A stretch of 60,521 nucleotides of DNA, taken from Rikenellaceae bacterium DTU049 (GTDB taxonomy: Bacteria; Bacteroidota; Bacteroidia; Bacteroidales; DTU049). The stretch covers positions 1-60,521 of the forward strand of contig LFTI01000087.1 of the NCBI GenBank assembly GCA_001513285.1, in the 5' to 3' direction. Below, piece after piece: positions 21,172 through 30,280 of this stretch. A model generated the notes under the pieces. That model worked only from the letters and a program-made list of their open reading frames with translations. It made no database searches and was not told the origin of the DNA. Each line of letters opens with the position of its first letter. Position 1 is the stretch's first letter. The position numbers and the translations under genes are program-made.

Positions 21172-21834
21172 ATGAAAAAAATTTACCTTTTTTTATTTTT
21201 CAATTTTTTAATATTCAATCTAATAGCTCAAAATTTTATTGGCATAGCTAATGTAGGTTTTAATATTTCGCAAGTTGATGGAGATGAGATTTATGGATTT
21301 AGAAAATTTGGAGCTAATGTAGGTCCTAGCGTTATGTACTCTTTTGGCAAAAATAACCAATGGCAAATAATTTTGGAAACTAATTTTAGCCAAAAAGGTT
21401 CTTATCAGAAATATCCCAATACATACGTAGATACTATGAAATTGCCATACTATAACTTAAGATTAAATTATGTAGAAATACCATTTCTTATATTATATAA
21501 TGATAAAAATTTAATCAGCTTTGGTGGTGGTTTTAGCTATGGTAGACTAACAAATGCCAAAGAATATGAATATGGTAATTTGATTAATTATAATACACTA
21601 CGAGGACCTTATGATGCTAATGATTTTGAAATTATTGCAGACGTACGTTTTAGAATATACCAAAAGCTATATGGTAATATTAGATATTCATATAGTATAA
21701 GCAAAATAAGAACTAGAAGTTATGATAATGGAGTAAACAGGTGGACGAGGGACCAATATAATAATGTAATATCAATAAGGTTTTTGTGGTATTTCAATCA
21801 GAAAATAGAAGATAAGCCGTCAAATAAAAAATAG
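21172..21834 (+). CDS. Outer-membrane beta-barrel protein (PorT-like)
   Basis: Signal peptide; alternating aromatic beta-strands; starts 6 nt after tRNA-Arg. Confidence 0.75.
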   Translation: MKKIYLFLFFNFLIFNLIAQNFIGIANVGFNISQVDGDEIYGFRKFGANVGPSVMYSFGKNNQWQIILETNFSQKGSYQKYPNTYVDTMKLPYYNLRLNYVEIPFLILYNDKNLISFGGGFSYGRLTNAKEYEYGNLINYNTLRGPYDANDFEIIADVRFRIYQKLYGNIRYSYSISKIRTRSYDNGVNRWTRDQYNNVISIRFLWYFNQKIEDKPSNKK

Positions 21835-21878
21835 TAAATTATTCAAATGTGTTAAGAGGGAAAGTAAACATGTTAATA

Positions 21879-21890
21879 TGTTATACTTTA
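21879..21890. repeat. Left inverted repeat of IS1595-like copy 2 (TGTTATACTTTA)
   Basis: 12-bp perfect inverse of 22943..22954. Confidence 0.6.
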
Positions 21891-21918
21891 AATATTTTAT
21901 TATTTTAATAAATTTTAT

Positions 21919-21926
21919 TAATTTTG
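21919..21926 (+). promoter_or_regulatory. TAnnTTTG element upstream of transposase-like copy 2
   Basis: TAATTTTG, 16 nt before ATG. Confidence 0.5.
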
Positions 21927-21942
21927 TACAAATTTTATAATT

Positions 21943-22935
21943 ATGAAAGAATTATTAGAAAACATCGATAAATACTTGGCTCTACCTAAGGATCACAAGC
22001 GTGATTTCCTGGATGAGCTATATCAATATCTCGTTAATCACAATGCTACAGCTGTAGATTATCAAAAAGTAAAAATTCAATCTACCGCAGCCATATGTCC
22101 AGACTGCAAAAGCGAAAATGTCATAAAAGCGGGGAAAAGAAATGGCAGACAAGTTTATAAATGCAAAACATGCGGTTATCAATTCCGTGAAACTGCCCGC
22201 ACCTTTGTCTATCGTATGAGAAAATATCCATTAATGCTCAATTATATGAGATGTATGCTAGAAGGTAAAAGTCTGCGTGCTTGTGCTGATGAGGTCGGTA
22301 TTTGTCTAAAAACAAGCTTCGAATGGCGACACAAAATATTAGCTGCAATAAGAGCATTAGAAGGTGGTATAAGCTTCTCTGGTATAGTGGAAACTGATGA
22401 ACTGCTAATGAATTATTCAGAAAAAGGTAGAAAATTTAAAAGCAAAGAAGAATATCGACGAGCTAAAAAGAAAAAACATCCCAAAGTAGCAGTATTAGTA
22501 GTTACAGACAGAGAAGGCAATTTACTTTTCAAACAAGTTGGAGAGAAAAAAGTAAAAAATGAGCAATTGAGAGATGAACTCAAAAATAGATTGTCAGAAA
22601 ACAATCTGATATGTGTGAAGCCAAAGAAAGAGTTTAGAAAAGCAGTTAAGAGTTTACAAAGTAAAAAGGTCATAGTAAACAAAAGACAAATTAAACGAGG
22701 GATATATAGTGTAAAGATAGTAGAAAGCAAAATAAGTGATTTCAAGATGTGGTTGAGTAGATTTCATGGAGTAGCTACGAAGTATTTGCAAAGCTACTTG
22801 ATGTGGTTTGTGATAGTGAATAAGTACTTAAAAGAGTTGATAGAATCTGACATTGGCAGATTACTAAACCTGTCATCTCACGACAGATGGGCGTGGGACA
22901 AATATAGAGAGATAGTCAGTCAAAGATATGATTAA
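21943..22935 (+). mobile_element. IS1595-like transposase-family protein (copy 2), zinc ribbon + DDE-like domain
   Basis: CPDCKSENVIKAGKRNGRQVYKCKTCGYQF; SFEWRHKIL; VETDELLMNYSEKGRK; FHGVATKYLQSYLMWF. Confidence 0.8.
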
Positions 22936-22942
22936 CATATTG

Positions 22943-22954
22943 TAAAGTATAACA
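22943..22954. repeat. Right inverted repeat of IS1595-like copy 2 (TAAAGTATAACA)
   Basis: Inverse complement of 21879..21890. Confidence 0.6.
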
Positions 22955-23108
22955 AAAATTTGATACTTCATAACCCCTCCCTCTCCTTTCTTCTCTACAT
23001 CCTCCCTATTAAAAATTTTTTGACTTTTTAACAATTCTTTCAAATAATGATATTTATTCTATTTGCTTTTTATATAAACTAATATTATTAATTTTGTGAT
23101 ATAATTAT

Positions 23109-24203
23109 TTGATGATGAAAGAAAAAATTTTAGAAGCTTTAAAATCAGTAATTGATCCTGATCTCAAAAAGGATATAGTATCTTTAGGAATGGTTCAAAA
23201 TTTGGAAATCAATGGTAGTAAAGTTAGTTTTTCTATAGTTTTAACTACTCCTGCGTGTCCATTAAAAGAAATGTTTAAAGATCAAGCCATTAATGCAGTT
23301 AAGTCTGTAATGCCAAATGCAGATATTGATGTTAAGATTACTTCTAATACTACTACGGCTAGGGCTCATTCAATTATGGGAAATATTAAAAATATTGTAG
23401 CTGTAGTTTCAGGCAAAGGTGGCGTTGGCAAATCTACTATTGCAACTAATTTAGCTGTAGGTTTAGCTCTTAGAGGTGCTAAAGTTGGGTTTATTGATGC
23501 TGATATTCACGGTCCTAGTGCTCCTTTAATGTTTGGCTTGGAGAATGCTCAACCTGAAGTGGTTGAAAACAATGGTAAACAAATTATTACTCCATTAGAA
23601 AAATATGGAGTGAAAATAATGAGTATGGGGTTTTTTATTGATCCAGAAAAAGCCCTTATATGGCGTGGCCCTATGATTGGCTCTGCTTTTAAACAAATTA
23701 TGGAGGATACTAATTGGGGAGAGTTGGATTATCTCATTATTGATACTCCTCCTGGTACAGGAGATATTCATCTGACACTTGTTCAGAATTATAGTCTTAC
23801 TGGTGTTGTCATCGTTACTACTCCTCAAAAAATTGCTATTAATGATGCAGTGAAAGCTATTAATATGTTTAAGGACTCCAATATTAATGTGCCTATTTTA
23901 GGAATTGTAGAAAATATGTCTTATTTCATCCCCCCAGATGCTCCAGATAAGAAGTATAATATTTTCTCTGGACTTGGCTCTATAAATGATATTGCTAAAA
24001 AATTTCATACAAATATTCTTGGACAGATTCCTATCGATCCACAAATATGTGATGAAGCAGATAACGGCCGTCCAGCTATATTAGATGATAATACAGCTTA
24101 TTCTTTAGAGCTTAGAAAAATGGTAGATGCTACTACTCAGGCTATTTCTATTCGTAATGCTACTCTTCCAGAGACTAAAATTGTAGAAATTAAAAATCAA
24201 TAA
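23109..24203 (+). CDS. Mrp/NBP35 family Fe-S carrier ATPase
   Basis: VSGKGGVGKSTIATNLAVGLA; DADIHGPSAPLMFGL; IDTPPGTGDIHLTL. Confidence 0.93.
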   Translation: MMMKEKILEALKSVIDPDLKKDIVSLGMVQNLEINGSKVSFSIVLTTPACPLKEMFKDQAINAVKSVMPNADIDVKITSNTTTARAHSIMGNIKNIVAVVSGKGGVGKSTIATNLAVGLALRGAKVGFIDADIHGPSAPLMFGLENAQPEVVENNGKQIITPLEKYGVKIMSMGFFIDPEKALIWRGPMIGSAFKQIMEDTNWGELDYLIIDTPPGTGDIHLTLVQNYSLTGVVIVTTPQKIAINDAVKAINMFKDSNINVPILGIVENMSYFIPPDAPDKKYNIFSGLGSINDIAKKFHTNILGQIPIDPQICDEADNGRPAILDDNTAYSLELRKMVDATTQAISIRNATLPETKIVEIKNQ

Positions 24204-24214
24204 ATTTTAAAATC

Positions 24215-24457
24215 ATGGAATACGAAGAAATTAAAAAAAGAGTCCTTTATCTTCTAGATCAAATGCGTCCATATTTACAAAATGATGGTGGTGATATGGA
24301 ATTCATAGAATTGACAGATGATTTTATTGTAAAATTAAAATTAACTGGTGCTTGTCATTCTTGCCCAATGTCTGTGATTACTATAAAAAATGGAATTGAA
24401 GAAACTCTAAAAAAATATATACCTGAAATCAAGGAAGTTGTAAATGTATTAAGTTAA
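24215..24457 (+). CDS. NifU C-terminal domain protein
   Basis: LDQMRPYLQNDGGDMEFIEL; LTGACHSCPMSVITIKNGIEETLK. Confidence 0.93.
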   Translation: MEYEEIKKRVLYLLDQMRPYLQNDGGDMEFIELTDDFIVKLKLTGACHSCPMSVITIKNGIEETLKKYIPEIKEVVNVLS

Positions 24458-24489
24458 AAAAAAGTTAATATCAACTAACTTTTTTTAAC
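24453..24489 (+). terminator. Putative terminator after the mrp-nifU operon
   Basis: GTTAAAAAAAAGTTA-atatcaac-TAACTTTTTTTAAC. Confidence 0.5.
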
Positions 24490-24526
24490 CAAGTACTTTC
24501 ATTTATTAACCTAAAGTGTAATTGTT

Positions 24527-24739
24527 TTATTTGTGCTCATTTGTGTGTATTGGTGGATAATAAATAACAACCCACAATGCCCATAATTTCATCCACAGAT
24601 TTACACAAATTAACAATGATGAAATAGTTTTTGATTGAATTTATGAATTAATTCACATCTAATATCTTACTAAACTGATCAACTTTTCAACTCATCAACT
24701 TTAATTTCTTATTTGTGCTCATTTGTGTGTATTGGTAGA
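24527..24739. repeat. Intergenic pair of 31-bp direct repeats TTATTTGTGCTCATTTGTGTGTATTGGTRGA
   Basis: Copies at 24527-24557 and 24709-24739, one mismatch. Confidence 0.9.
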
Positions 24740-24840
24740 CGTTTTTTAATCACATTTTCCAATAATTACATTATATTTTAAAATTATTATTAGCAAAATT
24801 TAAAATATTGCTACTTTTACTAAATTATTTATAATTTTTT

Positions 24841-26181
24841 ATGGAAACAATTGTTACCGAATTTATCAATAAAAAAATCTGTATTTGGGGATGGGGACGA
24901 GAAGGCAAAAGCACATTACAATTTATAAATAAATTTGTTCAAAGTCCAGATGTAGTGATTGCTGATAAAAATTCTATTGATAATATTGCCATTCCATATA
25001 TTTCTGAAAATGAGCTGATTGCTAACATAGATAAATTTGATATTATAATTAAAGCTCCAGGTATTAGTCTATATAATTTGAATATTAAAAAAACTAATAA
25101 TATTACAAGTCAAGTTGAATTATTCTTAAAATATTTTAAAGATAAAACTATTGGTATTACTGGTACCAAAGGCAAATCTACTACAACTAATTTAGTATAT
25201 TTTTTATTAAAAAATTTAAATTATAATGTACAAATTGGTGGAAATATTGGAATACCTGTATTTGACCTTTTAATGAATGATAAACAACCAGATTGGTACG
25301 TCTTAGAATTATCTTGTCATCAATTAGATAGTATAAATTATTCACCTCATTTAGCAATTTTATTAAATATTTTCCCAGAGCATCTAGATTACTATCAATC
25401 CTTTGAATCGTATAAAAATGCTAAATTTAATATCATTGCTCATCAGAATAATAATGACCTTGCTATAATAAATAACAATATTTCTGATATTCCAAATATA
25501 GATAGTGAAATTTGGAATTTCGGTGAAAACATTAAAAATAGTCAAAGAGGATTATTTTATATTAACAATAATTTAATTTTTAAAGATGCTAACAACACTA
25601 AAAAATTATCAATCGATCAAACCAAATTAAAACTACAAGGTCAGCACAACATTCATAATATTTGTGCAGCATTACTAGCTACACATTTTGTTACTGGCAG
25701 AGAAATAGAAACATTTTTACATGAAATTTATGAATTTCAGCCTTTACCACATAGATTGGAGTATGTAGGTAAATTCAAAAATATTCATTTTTACAATGAT
25801 AGCATCTCTACAATACCACAATCTACTATTGCAGCATTAGAATCACTGCACGATGTAGACACTTTAATAATAGGTGGGATGAATAGAGGTATAAATTATT
25901 CTGAACTTTTTGATTATTTAAAAAAATCTAAGGTAAAAAATATATTTTGCATAGGAGAATTAAAAGATTTTTTATATCAAAATTTAGACAATTATAAAGA
26001 TAAAAATGTAATTAAATTTGAAGATTTACAACAAGCTGTGGATGCTGCTTTTCAATTTACCTCTCCTGGTAAAATTTGTTTATTATCGCCTGCAGCAGCT
26101 AGCTATGATCAGTTCAAAAATTTCGAAGAGCGTGGTGATAAATTCAAACAATATATAGAAAATTTTTATACAAAAATCTAG
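24841..26181 (+). CDS. murD: UDP-N-acetylmuramoylalanine--D-glutamate ligase
   Basis: GITGTKGKSTTTNLV; LELSCHQLDSI; ILLNIFPEHLDYY; LLSPAAASYDQFKNFEERGDKF. Confidence 0.92.
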   Translation: METIVTEFINKKICIWGWGREGKSTLQFINKFVQSPDVVIADKNSIDNIAIPYISENELIANIDKFDIIIKAPGISLYNLNIKKTNNITSQVELFLKYFKDKTIGITGTKGKSTTTNLVYFLLKNLNYNVQIGGNIGIPVFDLLMNDKQPDWYVLELSCHQLDSINYSPHLAILLNIFPEHLDYYQSFESYKNAKFNIIAHQNNNDLAIINNNISDIPNIDSEIWNFGENIKNSQRGLFYINNNLIFKDANNTKKLSIDQTKLKLQGQHNIHNICAALLATHFVTGREIETFLHEIYEFQPLPHRLEYVGKFKNIHFYNDSISTIPQSTIAALESLHDVDTLIIGGMNRGINYSELFDYLKKSKVKNIFCIGELKDFLYQNLDNYKDKNVIKFEDLQQAVDAAFQFTSPGKICLLSPAAASYDQFKNFEERGDKFKQYIENFYTKI

Positions 26182-26216
26182 TTTAAGGTTAATAGTTATA
26201 TGCTTCTATACCATTA

Positions 26217-26753
26217 TTATACAAATTTTTCTTTTTCTTCTTTATGAAATAACCAAGACCTTATTAATTCAGCAATGCAAATAAATATAATAGTAAAAAC
26301 TATTTCTTCGATAATAAAAAAGAATCTAATATGCATCCATGAAGAGAGATAATTTATGATATTTACTAAAAAAGTAAAAATTGTTGAAAAAATAGTTATA
26401 TATATTAAAAAACTCCTCCATCCTAGCAAATTTGAATTGGCATAAAGTGAAGTATCTATCTTTTTAAATTTATTATATTGTGGTAATAAAAAATAATAAT
26501 GCTGAATAAAAATAATAGCTATAGCACCAAAAGCATATAATCCATAAGTGAATGTAAATAAATCTCGTAAAAGACCAATCAAAAAAGCAATAAATATCAA
26601 AGATGTTTTATTTATATTAAATGGGATCAAACATAAAATAATATAGATGAATAAATTAATCTGTACTCCATACGATAGTGGTAAATGATCTAATATTAGA
26701 ACTTGAAAAAGGAAAATTAATATAGCAAATAATACTTTTTTAAAAGTCTGCAT
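26217..26753 (-). CDS. mreD: Rod shape-determining protein MreD
   Basis: Membrane protein directly after mreC. Confidence 0.75.
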   Translation of the reverse strand: MQTFKKVLFAILIFLFQVLILDHLPLSYGVQINLFIYIILCLIPFNINKTSLIFIAFLIGLLRDLFTFTYGLYAFGAIAIIFIQHYYFLLPQYNKFKKIDTSLYANSNLLGWRSFLIYITIFSTIFTFLVNIINYLSSWMHIRFFFIIEEIVFTIIFICIAELIRSWLFHKEEKEKFV

Positions 26754-26756
26754 GAA

Positions 26757-27584
26757 TTATTTATTTTGATTAAGTTGCATTATTTGATCATTATCAATAA
26801 ACTTAACTACATAAACGAAATATACATTGTATAAATTTTCTAAATAATTAAATTTATATGTCATCGATTGATTGTCTGGGTTAAAATATTTAGAAGTAAC
26901 AACTCCAATAGGTATATTTGGTGGAAAAAAAGTTGAATAAGCACTAGTAAAAATAGTATCACCAAGATTAATTTTAACAGTGAATGGTACATTTACTATT
27001 TCACCCGTTCCTATATGTTTTCTATCCCATTGAGCTATACCAACGTAGTTATTATTTATTGCAGCGGAGATTTTGACATCAGGATGCATATAAGTTTTTA
27101 GCAAACTATATCTATCAGAAACAGAGCTTACTATCCCTAGGATTCCATTAGGTGTAAAGACACCACTATTTTCGCTTATGCCATCTCTCCTACCCTTTTC
27201 TATAATTGCATAATTCTTTGATTCATGAATGGTCATAGACAATAATCTAGCAGGGAAAAAAGAATATAAATTTTTTAACGAGTCTGGTATTAAAAACGTA
27301 CTATCAGAAACAGATATGCATTTAACATTCATAGAATTATGCAATCTATCATTTAGGATTAAATTCTCTATAACTAGTTCTTCGTTTTCTTTTTTTAAAG
27401 AAAAATAATAAGAAATATTACTCGACAATTTATTGAATGGAGAAACTATGAAAGATGAAATTTTAAAAAAATAAGCTTTATGAATTTCAGAATTATAAAT
27501 AAAAAGCCATAAACAAAAAATAGATAATATGAGAAAAGTAATAGTAAAATTATATTTTTTAAAAAATCTTAGCCAGCTCCACAT
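26757..27584 (-). CDS. mreC: Rod shape-determining protein MreC
   Basis: N-terminal TM, coiled coil, RLLSMTIHESKNYAIIEKGRRDGI; between mreB and mreD. Confidence 0.88.
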   Translation of the reverse strand: MWSWLRFFKKYNFTITFLILSIFCLWLFIYNSEIHKAYFFKISSFIVSPFNKLSSNISYYFSLKKENEELVIENLILNDRLHNSMNVKCISVSDSTFLIPDSLKNLYSFFPARLLSMTIHESKNYAIIEKGRRDGISENSGVFTPNGILGIVSSVSDRYSLLKTYMHPDVKISAAINNNYVGIAQWDRKHIGTGEIVNVPFTVKINLGDTIFTSAYSTFFPPNIPIGVVTSKYFNPDNQSMTYKFNYLENLYNVYFVYVVKFIDNDQIMQLNQNK

Positions 27585-27587
27585 GAA

Positions 27588-28607
27588 TTAAATAAGGAAA
27601 GGGAATTTATTAAAATTTTTAAGAGCTACGCTAGTACCTCTAGCTACAGCTAAAAGAGGATCTTCGCCCAACTGCACTTTTAATTTTATTCTAGATGACA
27701 ATCTTTTATCTAAGCCACGAAGTAATGAGCTACCGCCAGTAAGATAAACACCATTTTTCAATATATCTGCAGATAGTTCTGGTGGAGTATTTTCTAATGC
27801 ACTAATTACGGTATCTTCTATTTTAGAAATAGTTTTATCTATAGCATGAGCTATCTCTTCATGGTTAACATGTACTGAGCGAGGTATACCAGTTATTATA
27901 TCTCTACCATTAACTTCTATAGGGTCAGGTGGATTTTCAATATTAGGTATAGCAGCACCAACATCAATTTTAATACGTTCTGCTGTTCTTTCACCGATAC
28001 TGAGATTATGAGCACGTCTCATATAATCTTGTATATCTTCATTGAGTTCAGTACCACCTATGCGAATGCTTTTATTACTAATAATACCACCTAAAGCAAT
28101 AACTGCCACCTCAGTAGTACCACCACCTATGTCTACAATCATATTACCTGTATTGTCTAATACATCTATACCTATACCTAAAGCTGCAGCCATAGGTTCA
28201 TAAATTAATTTTACTTCTTTAGCGCCAGCTTGTTCAGCAGAGTCGTGTACAGCTCTCATTTCTACCTCAGTGATACCACTAGGAATACCTATTACCATAC
28301 GATAACTATAATTAATGATAGTATTTTTCCAAGGTATCATTTTAATAAATTCCCTAATCATTATCTCAGCAGCATAGAAATCTGCTATTACTCCATCTCT
28401 CAATGGGATAATAGTTTTTATATGTTCATGAGTTTTGCCATGCATCATCATAGCTTTTTTGCCAACAGCCATCACAGTATTTGTAGTATTATCTATCGCA
28501 ACGATAGATGGTTCATTTACTACCACTTTATCATTATACATTATCACTGTATTAGCTGTACCTAAGTCTATTGCTATTTCTTTTGTTAAAAAATTAAACA
28601 AAGCCAT
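27588..28607 (-). CDS. mreB: Rod shape-determining protein MreB
   Basis: IDLGTANTVIM; YEPMAAALGIGIDV; MIVDIGGGTTEVAVIALGGI. Confidence 0.96.
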   Translation of the reverse strand: MALFNFLTKEIAIDLGTANTVIMYNDKVVVNEPSIVAIDNTTNTVMAVGKKAMMMHGKTHEHIKTIIPLRDGVIADFYAAEIMIREFIKMIPWKNTIINYSYRMVIGIPSGITEVEMRAVHDSAEQAGAKEVKLIYEPMAAALGIGIDVLDNTGNMIVDIGGGTTEVAVIALGGIISNKSIRIGGTELNEDIQDYMRRAHNLSIGERTAERIKIDVGAAIPNIENPPDPIEVNGRDIITGIPRSVHVNHEEIAHAIDKTISKIEDTVISALENTPPELSADILKNGVYLTGGSSLLRGLDKRLSSRIKLKVQLGEDPLLAVARGTSVALKNFNKFPFLI

Positions 28608-28623
28608 CTTATTCCTCTATTTT

Positions 28624-30147
28624 TTAATGTTTAAAATTCCTAATATTTGTAAATGACAAAATTAAATCATTTTCTTGACAATAAGATATAATATCTCTAT
28701 CATGTATAGATCCACCAGGCTCTACTATAGCTACGATGCCATTTTTATAAGCTAAATCTACACTATCTGCAAATGGGAAAAATCCATCACTAGCTAATAT
28801 TGCTCCATTGAGGTCGTGACCAAAAATTTTTGCTTTCTCAATTGCTAACTTAACAGCATCTACTCTGCTAGGTTGCCCACATCCCATACCTATCAATTGT
28901 TGATCTTTAACAATAGCAATAGCATTAGATTTTAAATATTTAGCAATGGATACACCAAGCGCCATATCCTCAATCAATTTATCATTTAATTTTTTGTTTT
29001 TAACTATCCATTCCCATTTAGATGTATCAGGGATATAATCATCTCTCTGCTGTACCAAACTACCACCTAAGACACTACGCCACATCCAACTATCAGGTTT
29101 AGCATCTGATATAGAAAGCAAAATTCTATTTTTTTTAATTGATAATTTCTCTATTTGTCCTTCTAAAAATCTGGGAACTATGAGAACTTCAAAAAACAAA
29201 CTATTTAATTTTTCTATAGTTTCATCATCGATAGGTGTATTAAAAGCAAAAATACCACCATAGGCAGATACAGGATCTCCAGCCAAAGTTTTTTCGAAAG
29301 CATCTGCAGGTCTATTGCTCACAGCTACACCACAAGGATTAGTATGTTTAACTACTACACAAGCATTTGGACTCAGTTCATTGACTAGTAACCAAGCACT
29401 ATCTATATCTAAAAAATTATTATATGATAAATCCTTACCATGATGTTTTTGATAGTTCATACTACCATCATGCATATAAAATGCTTGCTGATGAGGATTT
29501 TCGCCATAACGAAGTGGAGTTATTATATTTTTATTTACTATTTCAGTTTCTTTGCCAAAATATGGCTGAGAGAACCACTGAAATATAGCAGCATCATACA
29601 TCGTAGCAATAGCAAAAGCATTTTTGGCTAATAAGCGTCTATCTGACTCTAAACTATTACCATTTTTTATACATTCAAAGAAATGATTGTAATCACTTTT
29701 GTCAGCAGCTACTAGCACATCTTTGAAATTTTTAGCAGCAGCACGTATGAGCGTTATACCTCCGATATCTATTTTTTCGATAATTTCTTCTTCATTAGTA
29801 GCATATTTGCATGTTTCTCTAAAAGGGTAAAGATCTACCAGTACTGCGTCTATTTTTGCTAAATTATATTTGTTTGCTTCTTTTAAATCATTTTCATTAT
29901 CTCGTCTAAGCAATATTCCACCTAATATAGCTGGATGTAGAGTCTTCACTCGTCCATTTAAAAGAGCTGGATAATTAGTTAATTCATCTATTTCTATTAC
30001 ATCAATTCCATATTCATTAAGAAATTTACTAGTTCCACCTGTAGATATAATTTGGCCTCTATAATTTTTCAAAATTTCTATATAAGGTAAAAGCAAGTTT
30101 TTATTATATACTGAAATTAATATAGAATTTATTGGTTTGAGAGACAT
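28624..30147 (-). CDS. purH: Bifunctional AICAR formyltransferase/IMP cyclohydrolase
   Basis: ISTGGTSKFL; VKTLHPAILGGIL; RYGENPHQQAFY; VVKHTNPCGVA; SDGFFPFADSVD. Confidence 0.95.
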   Translation of the reverse strand: MSLKPINSILISVYNKNLLLPYIEILKNYRGQIISTGGTSKFLNEYGIDVIEIDELTNYPALLNGRVKTLHPAILGGILLRRDNENDLKEANKYNLAKIDAVLVDLYPFRETCKYATNEEEIIEKIDIGGITLIRAAAKNFKDVLVAADKSDYNHFFECIKNGNSLESDRRLLAKNAFAIATMYDAAIFQWFSQPYFGKETEIVNKNIITPLRYGENPHQQAFYMHDGSMNYQKHHGKDLSYNNFLDIDSAWLLVNELSPNACVVVKHTNPCGVAVSNRPADAFEKTLAGDPVSAYGGIFAFNTPIDDETIEKLNSLFFEVLIVPRFLEGQIEKLSIKKNRILLSISDAKPDSWMWRSVLGGSLVQQRDDYIPDTSKWEWIVKNKKLNDKLIEDMALGVSIAKYLKSNAIAIVKDQQLIGMGCGQPSRVDAVKLAIEKAKIFGHDLNGAILASDGFFPFADSVDLAYKNGIVAIVEPGGSIHDRDIISYCQENDLILSFTNIRNFKH

Positions 30148-30280
30148 TTTTTTGCAAAATTAAAAATAAAAATGATATTTTTATTATAATCGAGAAAGAT
30201 TATTTTTTTAATATAAACCATTAATATTTCGCAGAAAAATACTGCAAAACATTAAGTAGAATGAAATTATAATTGTAGCT

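Noticed and set aside
20975-21172. 65-aa minus-strand ORF (MLVIPAGFEPTTRSLEGCRS...QQDSNLRPPAPKAGAITGLRYAPF)
   Set aside because: Antisense read-through of the two tRNA genes; the (D)SNLRPPAPKA string is a known tRNA-derived annotation artefact.
22413-22745. 110-aa ORF antisense to transposase-like copy 2
   Set aside because: Composition artefact of the Lys-rich coding strand (Phe/Leu-rich antisense).
24527-24739. Possible two-repeat mini-CRISPR
   Set aside because: 31-bp repeats lie 182 bp apart (151-bp gap) with no further copies; better explained as an interspersed intergenic repeat.
28230-28656. Plus-strand ORFs antisense to mreB
   Set aside because: No recognisable domain, and MreB on the other strand is unambiguous.
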